A stretch of DNA of 41,482 bases, taken from positions 1 to 41,482 of the forward strand of contig JALVWW010000148.1 in NCBI GenBank assembly GCA_027023175.1. Reading direction: 5' to 3'. The notes below the pieces were generated by a model. It had not been told where the DNA came from and ran no database searches. It saw nothing but the letters and a program-made list of their open reading frames with translations. Below, one piece after another: positions 1 to 7,901 of this stretch. This DNA is from Campylobacterales bacterium. Lineage in GTDB: Bacteria; Campylobacterota; Campylobacteria; Campylobacterales; JALSKU01. Every line of letters starts with the position of its first letter. Position 1 is the first letter of the stretch. Position numbers and translations under genes: made by a program.

Positions 1-140
1 CAGGTGTTTACTATGAGAACATCGGCGATTGAGGGGTTATTTGTAATTTTGTAGTCTTTGAGTTTTCCGAGCATTACCTCACTGTCAACTAAGTTTTTGG
101 TGCAGCCCAAACTTACCAAGTGTAATTTTTTCTCTGACAT
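1..140 (-). CDS. rimO: Ribosomal protein S12 methylthiotransferase RimO, N-terminal fragment
   Basis: Only the first 46 codons lie in the window; the gene runs off the left edge. The start ATG is at 138-140. The peptide begins MSEKKLHLVSLGCTKNLVDS and continues to VLIVNT, with the next codon cut by the edge. GCTKNLVDSE is the N-terminal signature of RimO/MiaB-type radical-SAM methylthiotransferases, and its Cys is the first ligand of the auxiliary 4Fe-4S cluster. 'GCxKNLVDSE' favours RimO over MiaB. RimO adds a methylthio group to an aspartate of ribosomal protein S12. It starts one base after the stop of the upstream flavin reductase-like gene, so the two are probably co-transcribed with panC. 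The radical-SAM and TRAM domains are outside the window. Confidence 0.88.
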   Translation of the reverse strand, partial: MSEKKLHLVSLGCTKNLVDSEVMLGKLKDYKITNNPSIADVLIVNT

Positions 141-141
141 A

Positions 142-732
142 CTATTTTATCTCCGGCGGTTTTATAGGGTCACATAAAAAGGCATATTCGCCACCAAGTC
201 TTGCAACGGGGCTAAAAATACTTCTTAGGTTTTCATCAATTACTCCATCTTTTGCATACTCTTTTTTTATCTCAAGTATCAAAGGTATGGTTTTACTCCC
301 TTTTAGTTCCACTTCACTGTACAGGTGGCAAAAAAATGCTACAGGTACATCTTTTACAATAGGAGGAAAATTTTCATCAATTACTTTTGTTTCTATATTA
401 AAAGCTTCACTTTCGCTTGTACCTTGAGGCAGCTCTTTTGAGCTAAAATGCATAGGCTTAAGCTCTTTTTTATCGCAGAGGCAAATAGTGCATTTTTTTG
501 TTTCTCTTATATTTTTAAGTGTATCTTTTTGTGAGCCGTCACTCTTGTGTCCGATAGAGACTATAACAGTCGGAGGATTGGATGAGAGACCTGTAAAGTA
601 GCTAAAAGGTGCAATATTGACAACATCATCCAATCCAACGGTAACTATCCATGCAATCGGTCTGGGTATTATACCTCCAGCCATTAGTTTGTATCTATCT
701 TTAGCCTCAATTTTTTCAAAATCAAATATCAT
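142..732 (-). CDS. Flavin reductase-like FMN-binding protein
   Basis: This 196-residue protein belongs to the flavin reductase/DIM6-NTAB family. The N-terminal stretch with MAGGIIPRPIAWIVT (about residues 17-31), then NIAPFSYFTGLSSNPP and VIVSIG, is the typical FMN-binding split-barrel pattern. Members bind FMN and reduce flavins or act on unidentified small substrates in the cytoplasm; the substrate here cannot be read from sequence. A strong Shine-Dalgarno (GGAGGA, minus strand) precedes the ATG. The gene lies between panC and rimO on the same strand. The spacer from panC holds a short repeat tract (748-785), while only one base separates it from rimO. Membership of one transcription unit is inferred from spacing. 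Confidence 0.85.
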   Translation of the reverse strand: MIFDFEKIEAKDRYKLMAGGIIPRPIAWIVTVGLDDVVNIAPFSYFTGLSSNPPTVIVSIGHKSDGSQKDTLKNIRETKKCTICLCDKKELKPMHFSSKELPQGTSESEAFNIETKVIDENFPPIVKDVPVAFFCHLYSEVELKGSKTIPLILEIKKEYAKDGVIDENLRSIFSPVARLGGEYAFLCDPIKPPEIK

Positions 733-747
733 TATTTTCCTCCGTGG

Positions 748-785
748 TTAGTAACTCGTAACTCGTGATTAGAACCTAAATCCTT
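748..785 (-). repeat. GGATTTAGG / ACTCGTA short-repeat tract after panC
   Basis: Read on the minus strand, this tract begins right after the panC stop codon with GGATTTAGGTTCTAATCAC and continues into repeated ACGAGTTACGAGTT units. Nearly the same string follows the prfB stop codon on the plus strand at 2925-2963. The tract fills almost the whole spacer between panC and the next gene, ending just before that gene's Shine-Dalgarno. It is a member of the dispersed short repeats described in the findings. Confidence 0.7.
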
Positions 786-1608
786 AAACCTCTATATTGT
801 CTATCAATCTTGTCAGTCCTACATAGGCAGCAACCAGTATGCGGGTATTACCGGGCTGGATGGTTGCTATTTTGTTAAATTCTCTGTCAGTTATCTCTAT
901 ATATTCTACTTTTATAGTTTTTAGAGTTTTTAACATCTCTTCTTTTATCTTTGATGCATCTTTTTCGCCTTTTGATACTATTTGGGTTGCCTTTTTTAGA
1001 GATGCGGACAAAAGCAAGGCATCTTTTTTTTCGGATTGTTCCAAGTATGCATTTCTACTGCTGAGTGCCAAGCCACTCTCTTCTCTTACTATATCACATT
1101 CGATGATGTTTGTTCTTAAAAAAAGCTCTTTTACCATCTTTTTTATAAGATAGAGTTGTTGGGCATCTTTTTTGCCAAAGTAGGCATTGTCGGCTTTTGT
1201 AATATTTAAAAGCTTCAAGACCACTTGTAAAACACCGTTAAAGTGCCCGGGTCTTTTGTATCCTTCTAAAATATACCCTTTTATCTTGGGTGCAAGAATA
1301 TTTGTTTCATCTTCAAAGTATATCTCATCAGCCGTTGGCAAAAAAAGTATATCAACACCCGCAAGTGAGCATATCTTTTTATCAGCTTCTATTTTTTTCG
1401 GATACTTTTCAAAATCCTCACCTTCTAAAAACTGAGTGGGGTTTACAAAAATGGAAACTATGGATATATCATTTTCTTTTACACACTTTTGAATCAAAGA
1501 GAGATGTCCATTATGTAAAGCACCCATAGTGGGTACAAAACCTATCTGCTTTTCACTGATACTCTCAAGATATTTGATCAAATTGTTAGTTTTGGTAAAT
1601 ATTTGCAT
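784..1608 (-). CDS. panC: Pantothenate synthetase (pantoate-beta-alanine ligase)
   Basis: PanC (274 aa, full length for the family) joins D-pantoate and beta-alanine with ATP to make pantothenate, the coenzyme A precursor. The nucleotidyltransferase HIGH-type motif is FVPTMGALHNGHLSL (residues about 24-38). FGKKDAQQLYLI and GLALSSRNAYL (the second signature loop, analogous to KMSKS) follow in the expected order. It is the first gene of the minus-strand run panC - flavin reductase-like - rimO. Its upstream region (1609-1832) is unusual: a long hairpin element directly downstream of a TATAAT-type hexamer on the minus strand, so panC may have a structured 5' leader. No panB or panD is present in the window. 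Confidence 0.95.
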   Translation of the reverse strand: MQIFTKTNNLIKYLESISEKQIGFVPTMGALHNGHLSLIQKCVKENDISIVSIFVNPTQFLEGEDFEKYPKKIEADKKICSLAGVDILFLPTADEIYFEDETNILAPKIKGYILEGYKRPGHFNGVLQVVLKLLNITKADNAYFGKKDAQQLYLIKKMVKELFLRTNIIECDIVREESGLALSSRNAYLEQSEKKDALLLSASLKKATQIVSKGEKDASKIKEEMLKTLKTIKVEYIEITDREFNKIATIQPGNTRILVAAYVGLTRLIDNIEV

Positions 1609-1657
1609 TTATATACATTTCCTTAAGTCATTTTTTTGTAAAATAAAGGAGTTTTTT

Positions 1658-1798
1658 CAAGATTAATTTTTGCTTAATTGCTTACCTCATTCTCAAAATT
1701 GCATCCATGCAATTTTTCCGAGGCTTTCGGCTATTTTTGCATCGTACAAAAATGGACGCCTACAGAACCGGTAAGCAACCAAGCAAAAATTAATCTTG
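1658..1798. repeat. 141-bp hairpin element with 29-bp inverted arms and nested palindromes
   Basis: The outer arms 1658-1686 and 1770-1798 are inverted copies with 27 of 29 positions matching. The two mismatches become G-U pairs if the minus strand is transcribed, but A-C clashes if the plus strand is. Inside are a perfect 10-bp palindrome (1695-1704 with 1707-1716, 2-nt loop) and a second stem (1733-1741 with 1745-1753, one mismatch). The fold would therefore be a long stem closing a junction with two hairpins. No T-tract follows on either strand, so it is not an ordinary terminator. It could be a MITE-like palindromic repeat or a structured panC leader RNA. No convincing protein is encoded. 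Confidence 0.75.
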
Positions 1799-1810
1799 GT
1801 ATTATACCAA
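1796..1810. promoter_or_regulatory. Symmetric promoter-like palindrome between panC and prfB
   Basis: TTGGTAT-T-ATACCAA is a perfect 15-base palindrome. Read on the minus strand it contains TATAAT (1806 to 1801). Read on the plus strand it contains TATTAT (1800-1805). Both suit a -10 element, in line with Campylobacterota sigma70 promoters, whose -35 box is poorly conserved. A plus transcript would give prfB a leader of about 20 nt. A minus transcript would begin at about 1794, at the base of the hairpin element, and lead to panC. Divergent promoter use is inference. Confidence 0.45.
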
Positions 1811-1832
1811 AATAAAATATACAGGAGCCTTT

Positions 1833-2924
1833 TTGGATAGCTACGAATATAATGAACTTCTAAAAAAATTACAAACCAAGATAGAAAATATCCAAAAGAT
1901 AATCGAACCGGATAAGCTTCAAAAAAGAATTGAAGAGATAGAAAAGCTTGAGAGTGAAGGGGATTTTTGGAGTGATGCAAAAAAAGCAGGCGCTCTTCAA
2001 AAAGAGAAAAATACAAAAAAATCAATCTTGGAAAAATTTACAAATGCAAAAAATGCTCTTGAAGATACAAAAGATTTGCTTGAAATGGCTAACGAAGAGC
2101 AAGATGAAGAGACTAGACAAATGCTTTATGAAGATGCCCCAAAGCTCGAAGAACTTATAACAAAACTTGAAGTAACTATGATGTTGAGCGGTGAGGATGA
2201 TGAAAAAAATGCTATCATATCCATTCATCCCGGAGCAGGCGGTACCGAGAGTCAAGACTGGGCTAGCATGATATACAGAATGTATCTAAGATGGGCTGAG
2301 AGGGAAGGGTATAAAGTAGAAGTACTTGACTATCAGGAAGCTGATGAGGCAGGTATCAAAGATGTCAGCTTTATCATCAAGGGGGAGAATGCCTATGGAT
2401 ATCTAAAGGTTGAAAACGGCATACACAGACTTGTTCGTATAAGTCCATTTGACAGTAATGCCAAAAGACATACATCTTTTTGTTCGGTTATGGTCAGCCC
2501 TGAAATTGATGATGATATAGAGATAGTGATAGAAGATAAAGATATAAGAGTAGATACCTATAGAGCAAGTGGAGCAGGTGGTCAGCATGTAAACAAAACT
2601 GACTCAGCCATAAGGATAACCCATATCCCTACAGGCATAGTAGTGCAGTGCCAAAATGACAGAAGTCAGCACAAAAACAGAGCAACAGCGGAAAAGATGC
2701 TCAAATCCAGACTTTATGAGTTGGAGTTAATGAAGCAGGAGGCTGAAAAAAATGGAGTAGCAAAAAGTGAAATAGGGTGGGGACATCAGATAAGAAGTTA
2801 TGTTTTAGCCCCATACAGGCAGGTAAAAGACAACAGAAGCAATAAAGCCTACTCAAATGTAGATGCCATACTTGATGGAGATATTACAAAGGTTATGGAA
2901 GATGTGCTGATATCTTTGAAATGA
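1833..2924 (+). CDS. prfB: Peptide chain release factor 2
   Basis: RF2 (363 aa) recognises UAA and UGA stop codons and triggers peptidyl-tRNA hydrolysis on the ribosome. The peptide-anticodon-type tripeptide is SPF at residues 204-206, which marks RF2 rather than RF1. The catalytic GGQ loop is at 249-251 within SGAGGQHVNKTDSA. The N-terminal domain is a long helical stretch. The start is TTG at 1833, with AGGAG at 1823-1827. The reading frame is continuous: there is no in-frame TGA and no frameshift near codon 25, unlike the autoregulated prfB of many other bacteria. The stop codon is followed at once by a GGATTTAGG repeat tract. Confidence 0.96.
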   Translation: MDSYEYNELLKKLQTKIENIQKIIEPDKLQKRIEEIEKLESEGDFWSDAKKAGALQKEKNTKKSILEKFTNAKNALEDTKDLLEMANEEQDEETRQMLYEDAPKLEELITKLEVTMMLSGEDDEKNAIISIHPGAGGTESQDWASMIYRMYLRWAEREGYKVEVLDYQEADEAGIKDVSFIIKGENAYGYLKVENGIHRLVRISPFDSNAKRHTSFCSVMVSPEIDDDIEIVIEDKDIRVDTYRASGAGGQHVNKTDSAIRITHIPTGIVVQCQNDRSQHKNRATAEKMLKSRLYELELMKQEAEKNGVAKSEIGWGHQIRSYVLAPYRQVKDNRSNKAYSNVDAILDGDITKVMEDVLISLK

Positions 2925-2963
2925 GGATTTAGGTTCTAATCACTAATCATGAGTTGCAAATCA
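2925..2963 (+). repeat. GGATTTAGG / CTAATCA short-repeat tract after prfB
   Basis: This tract starts at the base after the prfB TGA. It reads GGATTTAGGTTCTAATCAC followed by TAATCATGAGTTGC. The first 19 bases are identical to those following the panC stop on the opposite strand. It fills the spacer up to the Shine-Dalgarno of the next gene. Confidence 0.7.
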
Positions 2964-2976
2964 AAAAAGGAGAATT

Positions 2977-3303
2977 ATGAAATATACTATTGATGCTATG
3001 CTTACACAGCTTGGTTACACTATAAATGAAAGTGTAAAAAAACAGATGGAAAATATCATAAACAATACCAAAAATTTTATGGATATCCAAAAACATATCA
3101 TCCAGCTAAACGATGCCTTAAAACCTTTTCAGGCATACATTGCCATGTCAAATTCAAACAATTATCTAAAGATAAAAAATGAATCTCCCAAAGAGAGTCT
3201 AAAAAAAGTTGACGAAATGATACAGGAGTGGGCAAAAAAATATAAGATAAACCTACAAAAAGTAGAAAATAAAGAGACATATTATATATTGGGGAAAAAT
3301 TAA
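2977..3303 (+). CDS. Small conserved-looking protein of unknown function
   Basis: This 108-residue protein has a clear Shine-Dalgarno (AAAGGAG) eight bases before its ATG. I do not recognise a family. The sequence is rich in Lys, Asn and Gln, lacks Cys, has no signal peptide or membrane segment, and looks mostly alpha-helical, with a charged C-terminal half (KKVDEMIQEWAKKYK). It follows prfB on the same strand across a 52-nt spacer and converges with dnaX, leaving only 8 nt between the two stop codons. The good ribosome-binding site and lack of an overlapping alternative frame support it as a real gene. Its link to translation termination rests on position only. Confidence 0.7.
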   Translation: MKYTIDAMLTQLGYTINESVKKQMENIINNTKNFMDIQKHIIQLNDALKPFQAYIAMSNSNNYLKIKNESPKESLKKVDEMIQEWAKKYKINLQKVENKETYYILGKN

Positions 3304-3311
3304 GGGCATCT

Positions 3312-4943
3312 CTAAACTTTTCTTCTTATAGTTATCTTTTTAGGTGTAAAAAGCTCAGTCGCTTTTTTTACGAAGGGGTCGTCTAAAATATTTTCCTCTT
3401 TTGATTCATTATCTTTGTTTTCGAGATGAGAAGCAACGCAGGAAGATAATGTTTCAACTTCTTTGGCTGGTTCATTATCTTTCTCTTTTTGGTGAGTTTC
3501 TTTATTTGTTGAGGTAGATTTTTCTTCTTGGCACGCTGTCATGGATATGGATACATTTAATCCAAAAATATCTTTTACAAAGTGCTTTATGATGCCCGAA
3601 GCAACTCTAAGAGTTTTTTTACACTCATCTTTGGCACAGCTCTCAAGAGTAAGTATATCATCTTTAAAGCTAACAAACTTTACACTCTCTTCAAAACATT
3701 TACCTGTATCGTAGTTTCTATCATACAGGGATGCAATGAGCTTTTTGTATTTTACTGTCTCCTCAGGTTCTTCTTGTTTTGTCTGCTCTGGCTCGCTTTG
3801 GTTTGGTTTTACAATGTTGATATCTTCAGTACTGTTTTGTGGTTGGGGTTTGGCAGTTTCACTTGATGTTGCTTTGTTTATATCTATACTGCTTTCTATA
3901 GAGTTGATAAGTTCATCTATCGTTTTTAACTTTGTTGCTTCAAGCAGTTTGAAAAAAAGTAAAGATATGACAAAACCACTGTCTGCATTTAAAAAAAGAA
4001 GATTTTTAGCTTCACTTAAAATTCTAAAAAATCTATCATAAAGCAGTGTAGAAAATCTTACATCATTGTTAAAAAATGAATTTTTAAGATAAGCTATCAT
4101 TTCATCTATGACAACTTCACTTTCATAGCTTTCAAGCTCTTTTATAAGATTTAACAGCTCTTTTTTGTCATTTTTTAGTATTATTTCAAAAATATGATCC
4201 AAAAATTTCGGATCTACAAGTCCCAACATATCCGCAACACTTTTTGTGTCTATAAACCCCTTTGCATAAATGATAGCCTGATCCAAAAGAGTCAGAGTAT
4301 CTCTTAGGGAGCCGTTGCCCGAACGGCTAAGCATATCAAGAGCTTCGTTTTCATATCCTATATCTTCTTTATTCAGTATATATTCTAAATGATGTTTTAT
4401 GTTTTTGGTACTTATTCTTTTAAATCTAAAATGCTGAGTTCTTGAAAGTATGGTAGCCGGCAGTTTTAAAGGATCGGTGGTTGCCAAGATAAATTTTATA
4501 TATTCAGGCGGTTCTTCAAGAGTTTTAAGTAGAGCATTGAAAGCTTCACGGGTGAGCATGTGAACTTCATCAATGATAAATATCTTGTATCTTGCCATAT
4601 TCGGCTTATATTTTGTTTGCTCTATTAAATCTCTTATATCATCTATCTTTCTGCTACTTGCAGCATCCATTTCAATGATATCTATATGTCTGTTTTCATT
4701 TGTAGCTTTACAGTTTTCGCAAACTTCACAAGGCTTGGCCGTTGGTCCCTCGTCGCATACCAAGGCTTTAGCAAATATTCTGGCAGTTGAAGTTTTTCCG
4801 CTTCCTCTGAGTCCTGAGAAAAGATAGGCATGTGAGAGTCTTTTTGAAGATAAAGCACCTGTTAAAACTTGTGTGATGGCATCTTGACCTATAAGTTCTT
4901 CAAAAGTTTTTGGTCGATACTTTAGTGCTAAAACTTCAGACAT
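3312..4943 (-). CDS. dnaX: DNA polymerase III subunit gamma/tau
   Basis: DnaX (543 aa) is the ATPase of the clamp loader, which opens the beta clamp onto primed DNA. The N-terminal AAA+ module has Walker A GLRGSGKTS (about residues 44-52), a zinc-binding cluster with Cys63, Cys72, Cys75 and Cys78, Walker B IFIIDEVHML and the SRC-like region ILSRTQHFRFKRI. The C-terminal third is low in complexity and rich in Glu, Lys and Ser (PQPQ, EPEQTKQEEPEE), as in tau tails. I saw no classic A6G slippery site, so separate gamma and tau products are not evident. It lies downstream of murI on the same strand. The 87-nt spacer holds a G-rich repeat. It converges with the small gene at 2977. Confidence 0.95.
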   Translation of the reverse strand: MSEVLALKYRPKTFEELIGQDAITQVLTGALSSKRLSHAYLFSGLRGSGKTSTARIFAKALVCDEGPTAKPCEVCENCKATNENRHIDIIEMDAASSRKIDDIRDLIEQTKYKPNMARYKIFIIDEVHMLTREAFNALLKTLEEPPEYIKFILATTDPLKLPATILSRTQHFRFKRISTKNIKHHLEYILNKEDIGYENEALDMLSRSGNGSLRDTLTLLDQAIIYAKGFIDTKSVADMLGLVDPKFLDHIFEIILKNDKKELLNLIKELESYESEVVIDEMIAYLKNSFFNNDVRFSTLLYDRFFRILSEAKNLLFLNADSGFVISLLFFKLLEATKLKTIDELINSIESSIDINKATSSETAKPQPQNSTEDINIVKPNQSEPEQTKQEEPEETVKYKKLIASLYDRNYDTGKCFEESVKFVSFKDDILTLESCAKDECKKTLRVASGIIKHFVKDIFGLNVSISMTACQEEKSTSTNKETHQKEKDNEPAKEVETLSSCVASHLENKDNESKEENILDDPFVKKATELFTPKKITIRRKV

Positions 4944-4995
4944 GCTATCCTCTTTGTAAAATAATGATGTATTTTACAACAAAAAAGCTTCTTTT

Positions 4996-5026
4996 CACCT
5001 TACCACCTTATCTCCTTACCACCTTT
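4996..5026 (-). repeat. GGTGGTAAGG-type repeat between murI and dnaX
   Basis: On the minus strand this reads AAAGGTGGTAAGGAGATAAG followed by GTGGTAAGGTG, beginning a few bases after the murI stop codon. The unit is the same as in the 16-mer array after hldD (13383-13418) and in the tract after the exonuclease gene (28441-28490). It lies in the murI-dnaX spacer, 52 bases before the dnaX start. Confidence 0.75.
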
Positions 5027-5030
5027 ATAC

Positions 5031-5792
5031 CTAAGCCGAAGGCAATTCCAGCCACTCTTTGGCTACTTCTTTTAGGTGTGATGGGTTTTCTGTGGCGTAA
5101 AACTTTATATCTGTTTTGTTTTTGCTTTTTTTGAGATCATAATTATATTTTAGATACTCTACTATAGCATTTCCGGAGTGTATAAGCATGGTGTTTGGAA
5201 ACATTTTTTTATACTCTTTTTCTAAAAGAGGAAAGTGTGTACACCCCATGATAAGTGCATCTATGGAGTTTATCTCACTAAAATAGTGATTCATTGCGGC
5301 ATCGATAATTTGACCACTGTAAATTTTTTCTTCTACAAGTGGAACAAAAAGAGGTGTTGCTTTTTGTGTGATATTTTTATATCCTCTGGCTTGTAAAAGA
5401 TTTTTATATTTTTCACTTTTTACGGTTGCTTTTGTTCCTGTTATTAAAATATTTGCATTTTTGTCTTTTATGTTATTTGCGAGAGCTATTACTCCGGGTT
5501 CAATGACGCCCACAACAGGAAATGGTGCAACTTCTCTCAACTCTTTGATAGCGTAAGCACTGACACTGTTGCATGCAATGATAAGAATATCTATATCGAA
5601 ATTTTTAAAAAACTCCAACGCTTCAAGTGCATATCTTATGATGGTATTTTTATCTTTTGGACCGTATGGGACTCTGGCTGTATCTCCGTAGTAGATAATT
5701 TCCTCAAAAAGATTGTCCTGCAAAAGAGACTTAACGACGCTTAAGCCTCCGACACCACTGTCAAAAACACCGGCTTTTGTCATATCAGTCAT
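5031..5792 (-). CDS. murI: Glutamate racemase
   Basis: MurI (253 aa) interconverts L- and D-glutamate, supplying D-Glu for peptidoglycan. The family motifs are present: GVFDSGVGGLSVV (about residues 8-20, with the proton-relay Asp11), ACNSVSA with catalytic Cys74, and MGCTHFPLLE with catalytic Cys184. Length is normal. Two ATG codons are available (codons 1 and 4). The first overlaps the 3' end of rho by 8 nt, so rho and murI are translationally close. Its stop codon is followed by a G-rich repeat tract. Function is secure from the two-cysteine active site. Confidence 0.95.
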   Translation of the reverse strand: MTDMTKAGVFDSGVGGLSVVKSLLQDNLFEEIIYYGDTARVPYGPKDKNTIIRYALEALEFFKNFDIDILIIACNSVSAYAIKELREVAPFPVVGVIEPGVIALANNIKDKNANILITGTKATVKSEKYKNLLQARGYKNITQKATPLFVPLVEEKIYSGQIIDAAMNHYFSEINSIDALIMGCTHFPLLEKEYKKMFPNTMLIHSGNAIVEYLKYNYDLKKSKNKTDIKFYATENPSHLKEVAKEWLELPSA

Positions 5793-7143
5793 TCATTATT
5801 GATAAAAATTCTTTATTATCTTTTGTTTTTAAAAGTTTTGAGTATAGGAATTTCAGAGCTTCTATCTCTTCCATTTGGCTTATAGCAGTTCTTAGTGCCC
5901 AAATCTTTGGAAGATCATCTTTATCTACCAAAAGTTCCTCTTTTCTTGTGCCGGATTTGACTATATCAATGGCAGGATATATTCTTCTGTCCGATATGTG
6001 TCTATCTAGTATGATTTCACTGTTGCCGGTACCTTTAAACTCTTCAAAGATAACTTCATCCATTCTTGAGCCTGTATCAACAAGTGCGGTTGAGATGATA
6101 GTAAGACTTCCGCCATTTTCTATATTTCTAGCTGCTCCGAAAAATCTTTTGGGCTTATGTAAGGCATTTGCATCAACACCGCCGCTTAGTACTTTTCCGC
6201 TACTTGGAGTTACTGTATTGTAAGCTCTTGCAAGTCTTGTGATAGAGTCAAGCAAGATAACCACATCTTTTCCTATCTCAACTCTTCTTTTGGCTTTTTC
6301 TATGACAAGTTCGGCAACCCTTACATGGTTGTTGGCTGAAAGATCAAAAGTAGAGCTGTAAACATCACCTTTGACACTTCTTTGCATATCTGTAACCTCT
6401 TCAGGTCGTTCATCAACCAAAAGTACGATAAGCTCTACTTCAGGGTGGTTGTAAGTGATGCCATGAGCCAACTCTTTTAAAAGTTCTGTTTTACCGCTTC
6501 TAGGAGGTGCAACTATAAGAGCTCTTTGCCCTTTTCCTATGGGGATAAAAAGATCAAGCACTCTTCCTGTTAGTTTTAAAGGGTCGTATTCAAGTTTTAG
6601 TCTTTCAGTAGGATATAAAGGAGTTAAGTTTTCAAAAAGAGGTCTGTTTCTACTCTCTTTCATTGGAAGATAGTTTATAGCTTCTATCTTTAAAAGTGCA
6701 TAGTATCTTTCCTGATCTTTTGGAGGTCTGACTTGTCCGGTTACTACATCTCCGGTTCTTAGAGCAAACTTTTTTACCTGGGTTGCACTTACATAAGCAT
6801 CATTGGCACTGTCGCTTAGATTTTCATCTACCGCTCTTAAAAAGCCGTAACCTTCATGAGTTATCTCTAAAATACCGGTAAAGAGTATATATCCGCCTTT
6901 ACTTGTTTGGGACTTTAGTATCTCAAACATCAAATCCTGTCTTTTGTATTGGTTTGGATTTTCAATGCCAAGATTTGAAGCTATCTCGATAAGTTCTTCT
7001 ATATTTTTTTTACGGAGTTCTTCTATTCTATAGCCGTCAACCGGTATATGTGTTCTTTTTCCATTATATTTTTTTCCGTTGGTACCGGAGTTGGAAGCAG
7101 TTTTATTCTGCCCGTTTTGTTTTGAATTGTCTGAAGTGCTCAT
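5785..7143 (-). CDS. rho: Transcription termination factor Rho
   Basis: Rho (452 aa) is the hexameric RNA-dependent ATPase that ends transcription at unstructured C-rich RNA. The first 35 or so residues are an Asn/Gly/Lys-rich extension. A helical Rho_N segment (KNIEELIEIASNLGI) follows, then the cold-shock-like RNA-binding domain (GILEITHEGYGFLR, about 90-103). The ATPase domain has Walker A PPRSGKTE (213-220), ILLDSITRLARAYN and the Q/R-loop region. A canonical promoter lies upstream at 7221-7249, giving a leader of about 70 nt. murI and dnaX follow on the same strand. Confidence 0.97.
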   Translation of the reverse strand: MSTSDNSKQNGQNKTASNSGTNGKKYNGKRTHIPVDGYRIEELRKKNIEELIEIASNLGIENPNQYKRQDLMFEILKSQTSKGGYILFTGILEITHEGYGFLRAVDENLSDSANDAYVSATQVKKFALRTGDVVTGQVRPPKDQERYYALLKIEAINYLPMKESRNRPLFENLTPLYPTERLKLEYDPLKLTGRVLDLFIPIGKGQRALIVAPPRSGKTELLKELAHGITYNHPEVELIVLLVDERPEEVTDMQRSVKGDVYSSTFDLSANNHVRVAELVIEKAKRRVEIGKDVVILLDSITRLARAYNTVTPSSGKVLSGGVDANALHKPKRFFGAARNIENGGSLTIISTALVDTGSRMDEVIFEEFKGTGNSEIILDRHISDRRIYPAIDIVKSGTRKEELLVDKDDLPKIWALRTAISQMEEIEALKFLYSKLLKTKDNKEFLSIMND

Positions 7144-7220
7144 TCTACCTTCTTTTTTGTTTTATTTGGGTTATTGTAGTTTTTTGAAGCAGTATTTATG
7201 CTAAAAGTTTTAATGGGTGT

Positions 7221-7249
7221 ATTTTATAATAAGTTGGGTTTTTTGTCAA
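7221..7249 (-). promoter_or_regulatory. Sigma70 promoter upstream of rho
   Basis: On the minus strand a perfect -35 TTGACA (7249 to 7244) is followed after 17 bp by TAAAAT (7226 to 7221), a five-of-six match to the -10 consensus. Transcription would start at about 7214, giving rho a leader of about 70 nt. This is the best-matching promoter in the window and points toward rho, with the hemerythrin-like gene ending just upstream. Confidence 0.7.
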
Positions 7250-7260
7250 ATTAATAAAAT

Positions 7261-7767
7261 CTATTTTTTATACAAAGGATATAACTCTGACTCTTCTACT
7301 TCTATTCTTGATTGTAAAATTCTACCTATTGCCTCAAGTTCATTTTTGAAAAGACCTAGGTATTGGTCGTTGAATTCGATAGCTTCATATTTTTTTAAAA
7401 AAGCAAATACATCTTTGTAAATTTCTTCGGCAGATTTTGACATATCCTCTATAAAATCCTCATTGTCTGTATCTTTGTAATAGTTTTTAAGATAGAGGTA
7501 TAGTTGAATTTTTTCACTGTAATTATGAATTTCAAAATTTACCTTGAATGCCTTGAGGTATTGTTTTAGAGTTTTATATTTTTTGTTTTGGGCAGCTTTC
7601 ACAATTTTGGTAAAATCTTTAATAAGCTTTTTATGATCTTTAGCTAAGGTTTTCATTAAATCATCATTATAGGGTACCCCTACATTTTTAGACAGCTGCA
7701 CGCTTTTGTCAGTCTTTTCTTTTGTCTCTTTATTGGTTTTTCCAAGTATTTTTTCAAAAAAACTCAC
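7261..7767 (-). CDS. Hemerythrin-like HHE-domain protein
   Basis: This is a helical, Lys-rich cytoplasmic protein. Its histidine/acidic pattern (LAKDHKKLI, FEIHNYSEKIQLYLYL and IEVEESELYPLY at the C terminus) suits a hemerythrin/HHE di-iron four-helix bundle. Fewer histidines are visible than in classical hemerythrins, so oxygen binding is not assured. I place the start at GTG 7767 (168 aa), because AGGAGA sits six bases before it. The longer frame opening with TTG at 7785 would put that Shine-Dalgarno inside the gene. It is divergent from ccoI. Roles proposed for the family include oxygen or NO sensing and iron handling; which applies here is unknown. Confidence 0.65.
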   Translation of the reverse strand: MSFFEKILGKTNKETKEKTDKSVQLSKNVGVPYNDDLMKTLAKDHKKLIKDFTKIVKAAQNKKYKTLKQYLKAFKVNFEIHNYSEKIQLYLYLKNYYKDTDNEDFIEDMSKSAEEIYKDVFAFLKKYEAIEFNDQYLGLFKNELEAIGRILQSRIEVEESELYPLYKK

Positions 7768-7867
7768 TGCAACTCTCCTCTTCAAAATTTTTATTACATA
7801 GTATACTATTTTAATTCTTAAATTACTTTGTTATGACTTTGTTTGTTTACTTTCAGCAAAAATGTTC

Positions 7868-7873
7868 TATAAT
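7868..7873 (+). promoter_or_regulatory. -10 element upstream of ccoI
   Basis: A perfect TATAAT lies 28 nt before the chosen TTG start of ccoI, behind a T-rich upstream stretch as is usual for Campylobacterota sigma70 promoters. No good -35 box is visible. It would give a leader of about 20 nt that contains the GAAGGA ribosome-binding site. Transcription start here would exclude the upstream in-frame ATG at 7833 from the mRNA, supporting the shorter CcoI. Confidence 0.55.
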
Positions 7874-7901
7874 TCTAGCCAACTTGTATAGAAGGATAGT
7901 T

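Noticed and set aside
1693..2025. Minus-strand open frame across the hairpin element and prfB start
   Set aside because: It is antisense to prfB, has no Shine-Dalgarno and no recognisable domain; the frame is open by chance over the element.
3312..4943. Programmed frameshift in dnaX to make gamma and tau
   Set aside because: No A6G-type slippery heptamer followed by a stem was seen at the domain III boundary.
7833..7901. Longer N-terminus of the copper ATPase from ATG 7833
   Set aside because: The added 23 residues do not resemble the family, the TATAAT lies inside them, and a good SD precedes TTG 7902.
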